NCBI GenBank assembly: GCA_045631305.1
Contig: JAZQUM010000124.1
Span: forward strand, 1 to 26,897
Direction of reading: 5' to 3'
DNA length: 26,897 nt
DNA from: JAZQUM01 sp045631305
GTDB taxonomy: Bacteria > Bacillota > Clostridia > Oscillospirales > Oscillospiraceae
Shown one piece after another: positions 1 through 6,936 of the stretch. The notes below the pieces were generated by a model that did no database searches, was not told the origin of the DNA, and saw nothing but the letters and a program-made list of their open reading frames with translations. The position numbers and the translations under genes are program-made. Positions within the stretch are counted from its first letter, which is position 1. The number at the start of each line of letters is the position of its first letter.

Positions 1-1359
1 GTATGCTCCAAGTTTATCGGTGTATTTATTATCTTTGGTGCTTTCCTGGAGCGTACCGGCATCGGCGATTTCTTTATTCAGATTTCCAATGCCGTGGTTG
101 GCCGCTTCTCCGGCGGTCCTGCCAAGGTTGCCGTTGTCGCCTCTGCTTTTGAGGGCATGGTATCCGGTTCCTCCGTTGCCAACACCGTTGGTTCCGGTTC
201 CGTTACCATCCCCCTGATGAAGCGCACCGGCTACAAGCCCGAGTTCGCTGCCGCAGCAGAAGCTGCCGCTTCCACCGGCGGTCAGATTATGCCCCCCATC
301 ATGGGCGCTGCCGCATTCCTGATGGCAGACTATGTGCAGATCCCCTACTCCGAAATCATCGTCAAGGCCATCCTGCCTGCCGTTCTGTACTTCGCCGGCA
401 TCTTCATCGCTGTGCATCTGGAAGCCAAGAAGCTGGGTCTTCGCGGCATTCCCAAGGAAGAACTGCCCAAGCTGCGTGATCTCGTTAAGAAGATCTATCT
501 GCTGACGCCGCTGGTTCTTCTTATCGTGCTGGTTGGTAACGGTACCCGCTCTCTTGCTTACTCTGCAGCGCTGTCTATCATCGTCTGCATCATCGTGGGT
601 ATCATCAATCCCGAAGAACGCCTGAACCTCACCAAGTTTGTGGAAGCTCTGGAAGCAGGTGCCAAGGGTACCATCACCGTGGCTGCTGCCTGCGCTATGG
701 CAGGTATGGTAGCAGGCTGCATCACCGTTACCGGTCTTGCATCCAAGCTGCTGCGCACCATCGTTGTGGCTTCCGGCGGTGTGCCTCTGCTGGCTCTGTT
801 CCTCACCATGCTCTGCTGTATCATTCTGGGCATGGGCGTTCCCACCACCGCAAACTACTGCATCATGGCTGCTACCTGCGCTCCCATCCTTATGAGCGAT
901 GAGATCGGCATCACCATGATGGCAGCGCACTTCTTCGTGTTCTACTTCGGCATCGTTGCCGATATCACGCCCCCCGTTGCCCTTGCGGCTTATGCGGGCA
1001 GCGCCATAGCCAAAGCATCCCCCATGAAAACGGCTATTACGGCAACTAAGCTGGCTATCGCCGCTTTCATCGTGCCTTATATCTTCGCTATCAACCCCAA
1101 TATGCTGCTGGTTGGCTCCAGCTTCATCGACATCGTAACCGTATCTGTCACCAGTCTTCTGGGTCTTTACGGTGTTGCTCTGGGCCTCAACGGTTATCTC
1201 TACAAGCCCGTTGCCTGGTACCTGCGCCTTGTCTCCATTGGAGGCGGTCTTGCACTGATGATTCCCGGCTGGCAGACCGACCTGATCGGCCTTGTCTGCA
1301 TCGGCGGTGTTTATCTCATCCAGCGTATTGCCGGCAAGAGAGCGGCTGAAATTGGCTAA
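1..1359 (+). CDS. Fused TRAP transporter permease (4TM/12TM, DctM-type), 5'-truncated
   Basis: The reading frame is open from base 1, so the gene starts before the window; 452 residues of the C-terminal part are visible. It is a very hydrophobic membrane protein of the TRAP family, which imports small organic acids using an ion gradient and a periplasmic or lipid-anchored binding protein. Family hallmarks are the stretch ending in GSVTIPLMKRTGY, the GGQIMPPIMGAAAF segment and the late GMGVPTTANY and ITPPVALAAY motifs, which match the large DctM portion of fused TRAP permeases. An internal ATG at 94 lies inside the conserved domain and is not the start. Fused permeases of this kind usually sit beside a TAXI-type binding protein, which would have to lie upstream, outside the window. 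The substrate cannot be told. A strong terminator follows directly. Confidence 0.9.
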   Translation, partial: VCSKFIGVFIIFGAFLERTGIGDFFIQISNAVVGRFSGGPAKVAVVASAFEGMVSGSSVANTVGSGSVTIPLMKRTGYKPEFAAAAEAAASTGGQIMPPIMGAAAFLMADYVQIPYSEIIVKAILPAVLYFAGIFIAVHLEAKKLGLRGIPKEELPKLRDLVKKIYLLTPLVLLIVLVGNGTRSLAYSAALSIIVCIIVGIINPEERLNLTKFVEALEAGAKGTITVAAACAMAGMVAGCITVTGLASKLLRTIVVASGGVPLLALFLTMLCCIILGMGVPTTANYCIMAATCAPILMSDEIGITMMAAHFFVFYFGIVADITPPVALAAYAGSAIAKASPMKTAITATKLAIAAFIVPYIFAINPNMLLVGSSFIDIVTVSVTSLLGLYGVALGLNGYLYKPVAWYLRLVSIGGGLALMIPGWQTDLIGLVCIGGVYLIQRIAGKRAAEIG

Positions 1360-1368
1360 ACAACTTAA

Positions 1369-1399
1369 AAAGAGAGAGTCGAAAGACTCTCTCTTTTTT
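1369..1399 (+). terminator. Intrinsic terminator after the TRAP permease
   Basis: An 11-bp stem (AAGAGAGAGTC at 1370-1380) closes on a GAAA tetraloop and is followed by a run of six T (1394-1399). It begins 10 bases after the permease stop codon. Confidence 0.9.
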
Positions 1400-1410
1400 G
1401 CTGCGAAAAG

Positions 1411-1447
1411 AAAAAGGAGAGGATCTTTCGATCCTCTCGCTTTTTTT
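1411..1447. terminator. Bidirectional terminator, mainly for the minus-strand redox operon
   Basis: A perfect 9-bp stem (1417-1425 with 1430-1438) has a four-base loop. It is flanked by an A-run at 1411-1415, which is a U-run on the minus transcript, and by a T-run at 1441-1447 on the plus side. It lies just past the stop of the flavin reductase/rubredoxin gene. Two different hairpins therefore sit back to back between the convergent genes. Confidence 0.85.
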
Positions 1448-2183
1448 ACTTCTTTTCCACGAATTTATCAGCACCCTGCTTGCAGAGGGGGCAGATCTCG
1501 GGGGGGGCATCGCCCACGTGCTCGTAGCCGCAGACGGTGCAGACCCAGGTCTTGGGTGCCTTGGGCTCTTCCTTGATTTCGAAATATTCAAAATCTTCGG
1601 GGCCGTGCTTGCACAGAGGGCAAACATAATCTTCGGGCAGGGGGTCACCCTCATAAACATAACCGCAAACCTTGCAGCGCCAACCCTTCTTCACGGCGGG
1701 CTTGGGAGCGGATTTTTTGATGGTGGACTGATAGTAACCATAGGTGCAGGATTCATTGGAGGAAAGAACTGCTGCGTCCACCACTTCTGCGATAAAGAGG
1801 GTGTGGCTGCCCAGATCGTGAGACTCGGTTACCTTCAAAGAGAAATAGGCGTTGGCCCAATCGGAGAGGTAATAGAGCCCGTTTTCGCTGCGCTTTGCAT
1901 GGGAGAAGTCGGAAAACTTATCCACATCACGGCCGGACTGAAGCCCGAAACGCTGGAAAAGTTCGAAGGGTGCATCGTTGGAGATGGCGGAAAGGTTGCA
2001 CTCGCCGCTCTTGAGGAGCATATCGTGGGTGAGGTTGCCCTTAATGGCGGCAATGGAAAGACGGGTAGGATTGTTGGCTACCTGGATGGCGGTGTTGATA
2101 ATGCAGGCATTATCCTTGTCGCCGTCCTTGGCAGAAAGAAGGAAAAGACCGTAGGTCAGTTTATAAAGAGCTTTCTTATCCAT
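1446..2183 (-). CDS. Flavin reductase-like protein fused to two rubredoxin domains (high-molecular-weight rubredoxin type)
   Basis: A 245-residue fusion. Residues about 1-155 resemble the FMN-binding flavin reductase domain found in high-molecular-weight rubredoxin (Hrb). A Lys/Pro-rich linker follows, then two small iron-binding knuckles. The first has Cys170, 173, 188 and 191 (CKVCGYVYEGD...CPLCKHGPEDF) and the second Cys215, 218, 231 and 234. Known Hrb proteins carry one rubredoxin domain and pass electrons from NAD(P)H to oxygen- or NO-reducing diiron flavoproteins; two is unusual. The inter-pair spacings (14 and 12 residues) are short and rubrerythrin-like rather than those of classical rubredoxin. 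It is the last gene of the perR operon, 25 bases after ferritin, with AGGTG upstream of the ATG. The likely role is delivering electrons for oxygen or peroxide reduction in the cytoplasm. Confidence 0.88.
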   Translation of the reverse strand: MDKKALYKLTYGLFLLSAKDGDKDNACIINTAIQVANNPTRLSIAAIKGNLTHDMLLKSGECNLSAISNDAPFELFQRFGLQSGRDVDKFSDFSHAKRSENGLYYLSDWANAYFSLKVTESHDLGSHTLFIAEVVDAAVLSSNESCTYGYYQSTIKKSAPKPAVKKGWRCKVCGYVYEGDPLPEDYVCPLCKHGPEDFEYFEIKEEPKAPKTWVCTVCGYEHVGDAPPEICPLCKQGADKFVEKK

Positions 2184-2208
2184 AAAGACACCTCACAGTT
2201 AAATCAAA

Positions 2209-2718
2209 TTAAAGCACCAGACTGGGAGCAGTGTATACGCGGGCAGCGTATTCCTGATCCAGTAGATAGAGACCCTTGGGGTCGCTGCCGAAGAGATTGT
2301 AACGGCTGATCATGGAATCAGCGTTATCTTCTTCTTCCATCTGTTCGTCCACAAACCAATCCAGGAACTTCATGGTGCGGTAGTCTCTGGCTTCGTGGGC
2401 TTCGTGGTAGATGTTGTTGATGAGGGAAGTTACATAGCGCTCATGCTCAGCGGCAACTTCCAGAGGAGCAAGGAGACTGTCGAAAACCTTGTCGGGCTTG
2501 CCGATGGCTTCCAGAGTGACCTTAAGACCGTTATTCTGCATATATTTCATAAAGAGCAGAGCGTGGTCGCGCTCTTCCTGCGCCTGGATCATGTAGTAGT
2601 TGGCATAGCCGTTGAGATCCTGGTCATCGTAGTAGTTTGCCATATCGAGATAAAGATATGCGCTGTAAAATTCTTTGTTGATCTGGTCATTCAGCAGAGA
2701 AGCGATCTTTTCGTTCAT
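2209..2718 (-). CDS. ftnA: Bacterial non-haem ferritin
   Basis: 169 residues, the usual ferritin length, forming a four-helix bundle that oxidises Fe(II) and stores it as a ferric mineral in a 24-mer shell. The ferroxidase ligands fall exactly one residue before their E. coli FtnA positions: Glu16, Tyr23, Glu49 and His52 (in EERDHA), Glu93, and Gln126 with Glu129 (in DEQMEEED). The site therefore looks intact. The ATG is preceded by an AGGAGG-like element at about 2727-2733. The gene is third in the minus-strand operon, between rubrerythrin and the flavo-rubredoxin. Sequestering iron alongside peroxide reduction limits Fenton chemistry. The C-terminus after residue 150 is short and not informative. 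Confidence 0.95.
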   Translation of the reverse strand: MNEKIASLLNDQINKEFYSAYLYLDMANYYDDQDLNGYANYYMIQAQEERDHALLFMKYMQNNGLKVTLEAIGKPDKVFDSLLAPLEVAAEHERYVTSLINNIYHEAHEARDYRTMKFLDWFVDEQMEEEDNADSMISRYNLFGSDPKGLYLLDQEYAARVYTAPSLVL

Positions 2719-2750
2719 CGTCTGAAGCCTCCTTTTTCAAATTTAATGGG

Positions 2751-2782
2751 AAAGCCGCCGATCCTTGCGGAACGGCGGCTTT
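2751..2782 (-). terminator. GC-rich hairpin between rubrerythrin and ferritin (weak or partial terminator)
   Basis: A perfect 10-bp inverted repeat (AAAGCCGCCG at 2751-2760, CGGCGGCTTT at 2773-2782) with a 12-base loop. On the minus transcript the stem is followed by only three U and then CCC, so termination may be partial. It could set a higher level of rubrerythrin than of the downstream genes, or act as an mRNA-stabilising 3' end. No clear second promoter was seen before ferritin. Confidence 0.55.
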
Positions 2783-2829
2783 AAAAGTTATCTTAGCCGA
2801 AATTGCGTTCCAGCGGCTTTTTTAAGTGA

Positions 2830-3417
2830 TTAAGCGAAGTAACGTTCCAGCAGACCCTTGAGAGCCAGACCGTGGCGAGCTTCGTCGCGAGCCATTTCGT
2901 GAACGGTATCGTGGATAGCATCCAGGTTGTTCATCTTGGCAACCTTAGCCAGTTCAACCTTACCTGCGGTTGCGCCGAATTCGCAGTCTACACGCCAAGC
3001 CAGGTTATCCTTGGTGGTGGCCTTCATGTTGGGTTCCAGATCAGCGCCCAGGAGTTCAGCGAACTTAGCAGCGTGTTCAGCTTCTTCCCAAGCTGCCTTT
3101 TCCCAGTACAGACCTACTTCGGGATAGCCTTCGCGGTGAGCGATGCGAGCCATGCAGAGGTACATACCAACTTCGGAGCATTCACCGTAGAAGTTAGCCT
3201 TCAGCTGTTCCAGGATATAAGCCTTATCTTCAGCGCTGATAGCATCGTTATCCTTAACGGTCTTTGCGTATACGCCATATTCGTGTTCAGCAGCCAGCTT
3301 CAGCTCGCCCTTAACTTCTTCGAACATTTCAGCGCCAACCTTGCATACGGGGCAAGCTTCGGGAGCGCTTTCGCCTTCGTGAACATAACCGCAGACCTTG
3401 CATACATACTTTGCCAT
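2830..3417 (-). CDS. rbr: Reverse rubrerythrin (N-terminal rubredoxin domain), NADH peroxidase type
   Basis: 195 residues. The N-terminus is a rubredoxin-like iron site with Cys6, Cys9, Cys22 and Cys25. The remainder is a ferritin-like diiron bundle with two ExxH-type motifs, EEAEHA and DEARHG. This domain order is the reverse of classical rubrerythrin and is typical of clostridial enzymes that reduce hydrogen peroxide to water with electrons from NADH through a rubredoxin or flavoprotein partner. The start has a very good GGAGG site 8-9 bases upstream. The gene begins 47 bases after the perR stop, so it is probably cotranscribed from the perR promoter. The fused flavo-rubredoxin two genes downstream is a plausible electron donor (inference). 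Confidence 0.95.
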   Translation of the reverse strand: MAKYVCKVCGYVHEGESAPEACPVCKVGAEMFEEVKGELKLAAEHEYGVYAKTVKDNDAISAEDKAYILEQLKANFYGECSEVGMYLCMARIAHREGYPEVGLYWEKAAWEEAEHAAKFAELLGADLEPNMKATTKDNLAWRVDCEFGATAGKVELAKVAKMNNLDAIHDTVHEMARDEARHGLALKGLLERYFA

Positions 3418-3464
3418 AATTTTTTTCCTCCAATAAATTATATGTTTTTTATTTTAAAAAATTT

Positions 3465-3860
3465 TCAGTTTTGACTGACACATTCATTGCAGACGCCGGA
3501 GAAGGTGAGCCAGCAGTGGTCTACCCGGGCGCCGTTTTCGCCGCATGCCTTGCGGCAGAGCTCTTCGGGAACCTGAATGTCCGGCAGGTCATCCACACAG
3601 CCGCAGCTGTCGCAGATGAAGTGGACGTGGGGTTCTGTATTGGCATCGAAGCGTTCGATGCCTTTTACTGTGCCCAGACTCATGATCTGACCTTGCTCTT
3701 TGAACTGAGCCAGATTGCGGTATACTGTGCCGAGACTCAGATCCGGATAGATGGGTTTGAGCTGCATGTATACCCATTCAGCACTGGGATGACTTGTAGT
3801 GGATGAGAGAACATCCAGAATTGCCTGACGCTTTTTGGAGAAGCGCTGTGTTGGCTGCAT
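3465..3860 (-). CDS. perR: Fur-family peroxide regulator, PerR-like
   Basis: 131 residues: an N-terminal winged helix (to about residue 70) and a C-terminal metal and dimerisation domain. The five metal ligands of B. subtilis PerR align with a constant offset of 13: His24, Asp72, His78, His80 and Asp91. Asp rather than Glu at the last site is the feature associated with peroxide sensing, so PerR is preferred over Fur or Zur. Two CxxC pairs, Cys83/86 and Cys124/127, would form the structural zinc site. The protein is expected to repress its operon with Fe or Mn bound and to release DNA when a ligand His is oxidised by peroxide. It is the first gene of the operon with rubrerythrin, ferritin and flavo-rubredoxin, and a perfect palindrome overlaps its promoter. 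A GGAG element precedes the ATG. Confidence 0.93.
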   Translation of the reverse strand: MQPTQRFSKKRQAILDVLSSTTSHPSAEWVYMQLKPIYPDLSLGTVYRNLAQFKEQGQIMSLGTVKGIERFDANTEPHVHFICDSCGCVDDLPDIQVPEELCRKACGENGARVDHCWLTFSGVCNECVSQN

Positions 3861-3891
3861 CGAATCACTCCTTTCGTCTTTATTTTCTCGC

Positions 3892-3920
3892 TAAACAGTA
3901 ATCATTCTTGTTACTGTTTA
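3892..3920. promoter_or_regulatory. Perfect palindrome, probable PerR operator
   Basis: TAAACAGTAA (3892-3901) and its exact reverse complement (3911-3920) are separated by 9 bases. It lies between the -10 element and the perR start codon and covers the predicted transcription start, the expected place for autorepression. It is not a textbook 7-1-7 PerR box, so the assignment rests on position and symmetry. Confidence 0.65.
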
Positions 3921-3921
3921 T

Positions 3922-3950
3922 TTTATACCATACCCATTTGCGTTTGTAAA
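3922..3950 (-). promoter_or_regulatory. Sigma-A promoter of the perR operon
   Basis: On the minus strand: TTTACA (3945-3950), a 17-base spacer and TATAAA (3922-3927). This is close to consensus with ideal spacing. The predicted start, near 3914-3916, is inside the palindrome. Confidence 0.75.
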
Positions 3951-4002
3951 GAGTTTTTTTGAAATTTTTTTAAAATTTTTTTCAGGGGAGGAGAGAGGGC
4001 GG

Positions 4003-4031
4003 TTGCGCAAGGGTTTTCTATTTGTTAATAT
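4003..4031 (+). promoter_or_regulatory. Possible promoter for the DUF6125-like gene
   Basis: TTGCGC (4003-4008), 17 bases, TAATAT (4026-4031). The transcript would have a leader of about 90 bases holding two small hairpins: GTCCG/CGGAC at 4045-4060, and AGAGCGC/GCGCTCT at 4083-4100 followed by CTTTTATT. The second resembles a weak terminator or attenuator. Confidence 0.4.
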
Positions 4032-4126
4032 GTATAAGAACGTTGTCCGCCTGTACGGACGCTGTTGACCGGCAATTTATAAAGAGCGCGCATGCGCTCT
4101 CTTTTATTCCGAGAAAAGAGGAAGCT

Positions 4127-4642
4127 ATGGAAAGAAAGAAACTTGAAGACCGTTCCAAAGAGGAACTTATTGAATTGGTGAAGATTTACGCCAAAAACTG
4201 GCTGGCGATGGATGGCGTGTGGTTCCAGTCCATTGAACGCAAGTTGGGGATGGACGAAGCCATGTATCATGATATTGAGGCATGGAAGCGCTTTACTGTA
4301 ACGGAAGCAAAGCGCATCAAGGCCTTTTTGAATCTTCCCGAAAAGGCGGGGCTGGAAGGACTTGCTCAGGCGCTGAATCTGCGCATGTATGCCAATATCA
4401 ATGAAGATGAGATTTGCGTGGAAGGAAATAAGCTGACGTATGCCTGCATCAATTGCCGCGTGCAGCGGGCAAGAGAGCAAAAGGGTATGCCGTTCCATCC
4501 CTGCAAAAGTGTGGGAATTGTGGAATACAGCGGTTTTGCCAAAACCATTGATGAGCGTATTTCCTGCCGCTGCGTCAGCTGCTACCCCGATATTACGGAT
4601 GAAAGCTGCTGCTGCAAGTGGGAGTTTACTCTGGAAGAATAA
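4127..4642 (+). CDS. Cys-rich DUF6125-like cytosolic protein of unknown function
   Basis: 171 residues when started at the ATG at 4127, which has a GAGGAAG site just upstream. An upstream in-frame ATG at 4022 lies in leader sequence and has no such site. The first half is a soluble helical region with the family-like stretch IYAKNWLAMDGVWFQSIE. The second half carries ten cysteines, including CINC (107-110), Cys126, CRCVSC (147-152) and CCC (161-163), suggesting a metal or iron-sulfur site. I recognise similarity to Bacillota proteins annotated DUF6125, but no function is established. It is monocistronic, with its own terminator, next to but divergent from the perR operon. A redox or metal role is only inference. 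Confidence 0.8.
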   Translation: MERKKLEDRSKEELIELVKIYAKNWLAMDGVWFQSIERKLGMDEAMYHDIEAWKRFTVTEAKRIKAFLNLPEKAGLEGLAQALNLRMYANINEDEICVEGNKLTYACINCRVQRAREQKGMPFHPCKSVGIVEYSGFAKTIDERISCRCVSCYPDITDESCCCKWEFTLEE

Positions 4643-4650
4643 GTTTGAGG

Positions 4651-4679
4651 AAAAAGGAGGGGGAAACCCCTCCTTTTTT
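4651..4679 (+). terminator. Intrinsic terminator
   Basis: AAAAAGGAGGGG (4651-4662), GAAA loop and CCCCTCCTTTTT (4667-4678), ending in a run of T. It starts 8 bases after the stop of the DUF6125-like gene. Confidence 0.92.
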
Positions 4680-4690
4680 GCGGGAAATGC

Positions 4691-4719
4691 TTGCAATATG
4701 TTGAAAAAGACCGTAAGAT
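4691..4719 (+). promoter_or_regulatory. Probable promoter of the permease gene
   Basis: TTGCAA (4691-4696), 17-base spacer, TAAGAT (4714-4719). It lies between the preceding terminator and the permease start, giving a short leader. Confidence 0.5.
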
Positions 4720-4751
4720 AGTCTGCGGTTGAATAGAAAGGGGGCGGAAAC

Positions 4752-5858
4752 GTGAAGATCCTGCGCTTTATGAAGAAAAACGTGGTTTTGTGCGTGGCGG
4801 CGCTGGCAGCAGCGGTGTCCTGTATTTTCGTGCCGCCTTCTGCGGCTTATCTCGATTATTTTGATTTCAGCACCCTGACCTGCCTCTTTATTACGCTGGC
4901 AGTGATCTGTGCATTGCGCAACATCAAGTTCTTTACCATTCTTGCCCGCCGCCTGGTCATGCTCACGGGGAATCTTCGCTCCCTTGCCATTGTGCTGGTG
5001 TATACCACTTTTATTGGCTCTATGATCATTGCCAACGATATGGCGCTGATCACATTTTTGCCGCTGGGGTATTTTGCTCTTTCCGTTACCCATAACGAGC
5101 GCTACATGGCCTATGTGTTTATTCTGCAGAATATTGCAGCCAACCTCGGCGGTATGCTGACGCCCTTTGGAAATCCCCAGAACCTGTATCTTTATTCCAC
5201 CTATACCATTCCCACAGGGGAATTTATGTCCATCATGCTGCCGCCCTTCCTTCTGGCAGTGGCTATGCTGACGGCGTGCTGTTTCTTTTTGAAAAAGACG
5301 CCCCTTTCCATTGACGGTTCTTTCAGCGAAAAGCTGAATGTGCAGCGCACGGTGATCTACCTTGTGCTTTTTGCGATTTCCATTCTCATTGTATTTCGTC
5401 TGATCCCCTATCAGGTGGGCCTTGCCGTTATCCCGGCGGTGATTTTCATCATCGACAGAAAGGCACTTTTAAGTGTGGACTACGGCCTTTTGGGAACGTT
5501 TGTCCTGTTTTTCATTTTTGCAGGCAATGTGTCTCAGATCGAAGCGGTGAATATGCTGGTGTCCGGCCTTTTGGAAAAGAGTACGCTGTTGTTTTCTGTG
5601 CTTTCCTGCCAGTTTATCAGTAATGTTCCCACGGCGATCCTGTTCTCTCAGTTTACGGAGAATTACCGTGAACTGCTGCTGGGTGTAAACATCGGCGGCA
5701 CGGGCACACTGATTGCATCCCTTGCAAGCCTTATTACCTTCAGCGAGTTCCGCATCCTCTATCCGGGGCATGCCAAGCAGTACTTTGTGCTGTTTACGGT
5801 AATGAACTTTGCGTTCCTTGCGGTGATGACGGTTGTTGCATGGTTCTTCTTTATCTAA
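4752..5858 (+). CDS. Ion transporter superfamily permease (CitMHS/ArsB/NhaD-like)
   Basis: A 368-residue integral membrane protein with about ten hydrophobic segments. It begins with GTG at 4752, with AAAGGGGG 7-8 bases upstream. Two hairpin-type motifs typical of this superfamily are visible: NLGGMLTPFGNPQNLYLY in the first half and CQFISNVPTAILF in the second. These form the substrate-binding re-entrant loops in dicarboxylate, citrate, arsenite or Na+/H+ carriers. The length is below the usual 420-450 residues; the N-terminal pair of helices seems reduced, but both signature loops are present, so it may be functional. The substrate is unknown, and no arsenic or citrate genes lie nearby. It is a single-gene transcription unit. 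Confidence 0.82.
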   Translation: MKILRFMKKNVVLCVAALAAAVSCIFVPPSAAYLDYFDFSTLTCLFITLAVICALRNIKFFTILARRLVMLTGNLRSLAIVLVYTTFIGSMIIANDMALITFLPLGYFALSVTHNERYMAYVFILQNIAANLGGMLTPFGNPQNLYLYSTYTIPTGEFMSIMLPPFLLAVAMLTACCFFLKKTPLSIDGSFSEKLNVQRTVIYLVLFAISILIVFRLIPYQVGLAVIPAVIFIIDRKALLSVDYGLLGTFVLFFIFAGNVSQIEAVNMLVSGLLEKSTLLFSVLSCQFISNVPTAILFSQFTENYRELLLGVNIGGTGTLIASLASLITFSEFRILYPGHAKQYFVLFTVMNFAFLAVMTVVAWFFFI

Positions 5859-5864
5859 GGAAAT

Positions 5865-5900
5865 AAAAATACCCCTTGGAAATTCCAAGGGGTATTTTTT
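5865..5900. terminator. Bidirectional terminator between convergent genes
   Basis: A near-perfect palindrome: AAAAATACCCCTTGG, a five-base loop, and its complement ending in six T. The A-run on the left serves as the U-run for the minus-strand gene ending at 5903. It is shared by the permease and the Lar-like gene. Confidence 0.92.
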
Positions 5901-5902
5901 CT

Positions 5903-6127
5903 TTATTCGCCGGGGGTGGTGCGGATCACCTTGCCGATGTTCCAGGTCATAACGGCCTGTTCAGCTGCCTTCATGCGGCTTGCTTCATCGGAATAGGGGA
6001 GCTCTGCGGTGCGGCAGCCGCAATCGAGACACTCCACATAAAGGCACCAACCGTTTTCTTCCTGGCCTACGCCGGGGCCATGGCAAACGGGGCAATCAAA
6101 AAGTTCCAGATTTTCAAAAGGATCCAT
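5903..6127 (-). CDS. Small zinc-ribbon protein, Lar (restriction alleviation)-like
   Basis: 74 residues with two cysteine pairs, Cys12/Cys15 (CPVC) and Cys33/Cys36 (CLDC), followed by an EAS...AAEQAVMTWN segment. A CPxC ribbon, a V.C..CG strand and a C-terminal A....A...WN helix are the pattern of the Lar family (PF14354). The founder, from the Rac prophage, modulates type I restriction-modification; most relatives are uncharacterised and many are phage-borne. No phage or restriction genes are present here, so the restriction role should not be assumed. The start codon has a GAAGGAG site and the gene has its own promoter, divergent from the HAD gene. Confidence 0.75.
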   Translation of the reverse strand: MDPFENLELFDCPVCHGPGVGQEENGWCLYVECLDCGCRTAELPYSDEASRMKAAEQAVMTWNIGKVIRTTPGE

Positions 6128-6161
6128 AGTGTTTCTCCTTCAAATTTTTCGATATGCAGAC

Positions 6162-6190
6162 AGTATATCATAAACTGTGCTGCGGGGCAA
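6162..6190 (-). promoter_or_regulatory. Promoter of the Lar-like gene
   Basis: On the minus strand TTGCCC (6185-6190), 17 bases, TATACT (6162-6167). Its -35 box is only 8 bases from the -35 box of the divergent HAD promoter. Confidence 0.65.
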
Positions 6191-6198
6191 CGGGTGAA

Positions 6199-6227
6199 TT
6201 GACATTGAGCCGCAGCGCTTTTATAAT
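6199..6227 (+). promoter_or_regulatory. Consensus sigma-A promoter of the HAD/EamA operon
   Basis: TTGACA (6199-6204), a 17-base spacer and TATAAT (6222-6227): a perfect match to consensus, predicting strong transcription. The leader before the ATG at 6271 is about 37 bases. Confidence 0.9.
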
Positions 6228-6270
6228 ATGGTATTAATATAGTATCACCTTTGAGAAAGGATTTTCTGTT

Positions 6271-6924
6271 ATGTACCGTTATATTCTTTTCGATCTGGAC
6301 GGCACTTTGACCGATTCCGGTGAGGGCATTACCAAAAGCGTGGCATATGCCATTGAAAAGATGGGCTTTCCCGCCCTTCCTCACGCGACTCTTTTGAAAT
6401 TCATCGGCCCTCCGCTGACAGAATCTTACCCTGATCGCTGCGGTATGAATGAAGAAGAAACGGCCCGCGCCATTGATTATTTCCATGAGCGTTTTGATAC
6501 CATCGGTATTTGGGAAAACTATCCTCTTCCCGGCATGCTGGAACTTTTGAAGGGACTTTGCGAAAAAGGTTACAAGCTGGCTCTTGCTTCTTCCAAACCC
6601 AAACATGCCGCCACGGATATCTGCAAGAAATTCGGTTTTGCAGAGTATCTCAGCGTGATCGGTGGCAACGATTCTGACCTTGGTGCAAGAGCCAAGTGGG
6701 AGATCATCCAGCAGGTAATGGAATTTTTTGGTGTTACCGATAAGAGCGAAGTTTTGATGGTGGGCGACCGCAAGTATGACTGCATCGGCGCTGAAAAGTG
6801 CGGCGTGGATTGCGCCGGCCTTGCCATTTGCGAATATGGCGAAGAGGGCGAATTGGAAGCTCATGGCGCGGTGACGGTGGCGAAAACCGTGGAAGAACTG
6901 CGCGATTTTATTCTCACCCACTAA
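6271..6924 (+). CDS. HAD-family hydrolase, phosphoglycolate phosphatase-like (Gph/PpaX type)
   Basis: 217 residues. Motif I is FDLDGTLTDS with nucleophile Asp8 and acid/base Asp10. The cap domain is helical (about residues 15-85). Motif II is the Ser of LALASSKPKHAA, motif III is the Lys of ARAKWE, and motif IV is VGDRKYDCIGA. The helical C1 cap and the motif set match HAD phosphatases that act on phosphoglycolate, pyrophosphate or nucleoside monophosphates; the substrate cannot be chosen from sequence. GAGAAAGGA precedes the ATG. The EamA exporter starts 12 bases after its stop, so both genes share the strong promoter at 6199. Confidence 0.92.
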   Translation: MYRYILFDLDGTLTDSGEGITKSVAYAIEKMGFPALPHATLLKFIGPPLTESYPDRCGMNEEETARAIDYFHERFDTIGIWENYPLPGMLELLKGLCEKGYKLALASSKPKHAATDICKKFGFAEYLSVIGGNDSDLGARAKWEIIQQVMEFFGVTDKSEVLMVGDRKYDCIGAEKCGVDCAGLAICEYGEEGELEAHGAVTVAKTVEELRDFILTH

Positions 6925-6936
6925 GGAGCATTCCTC

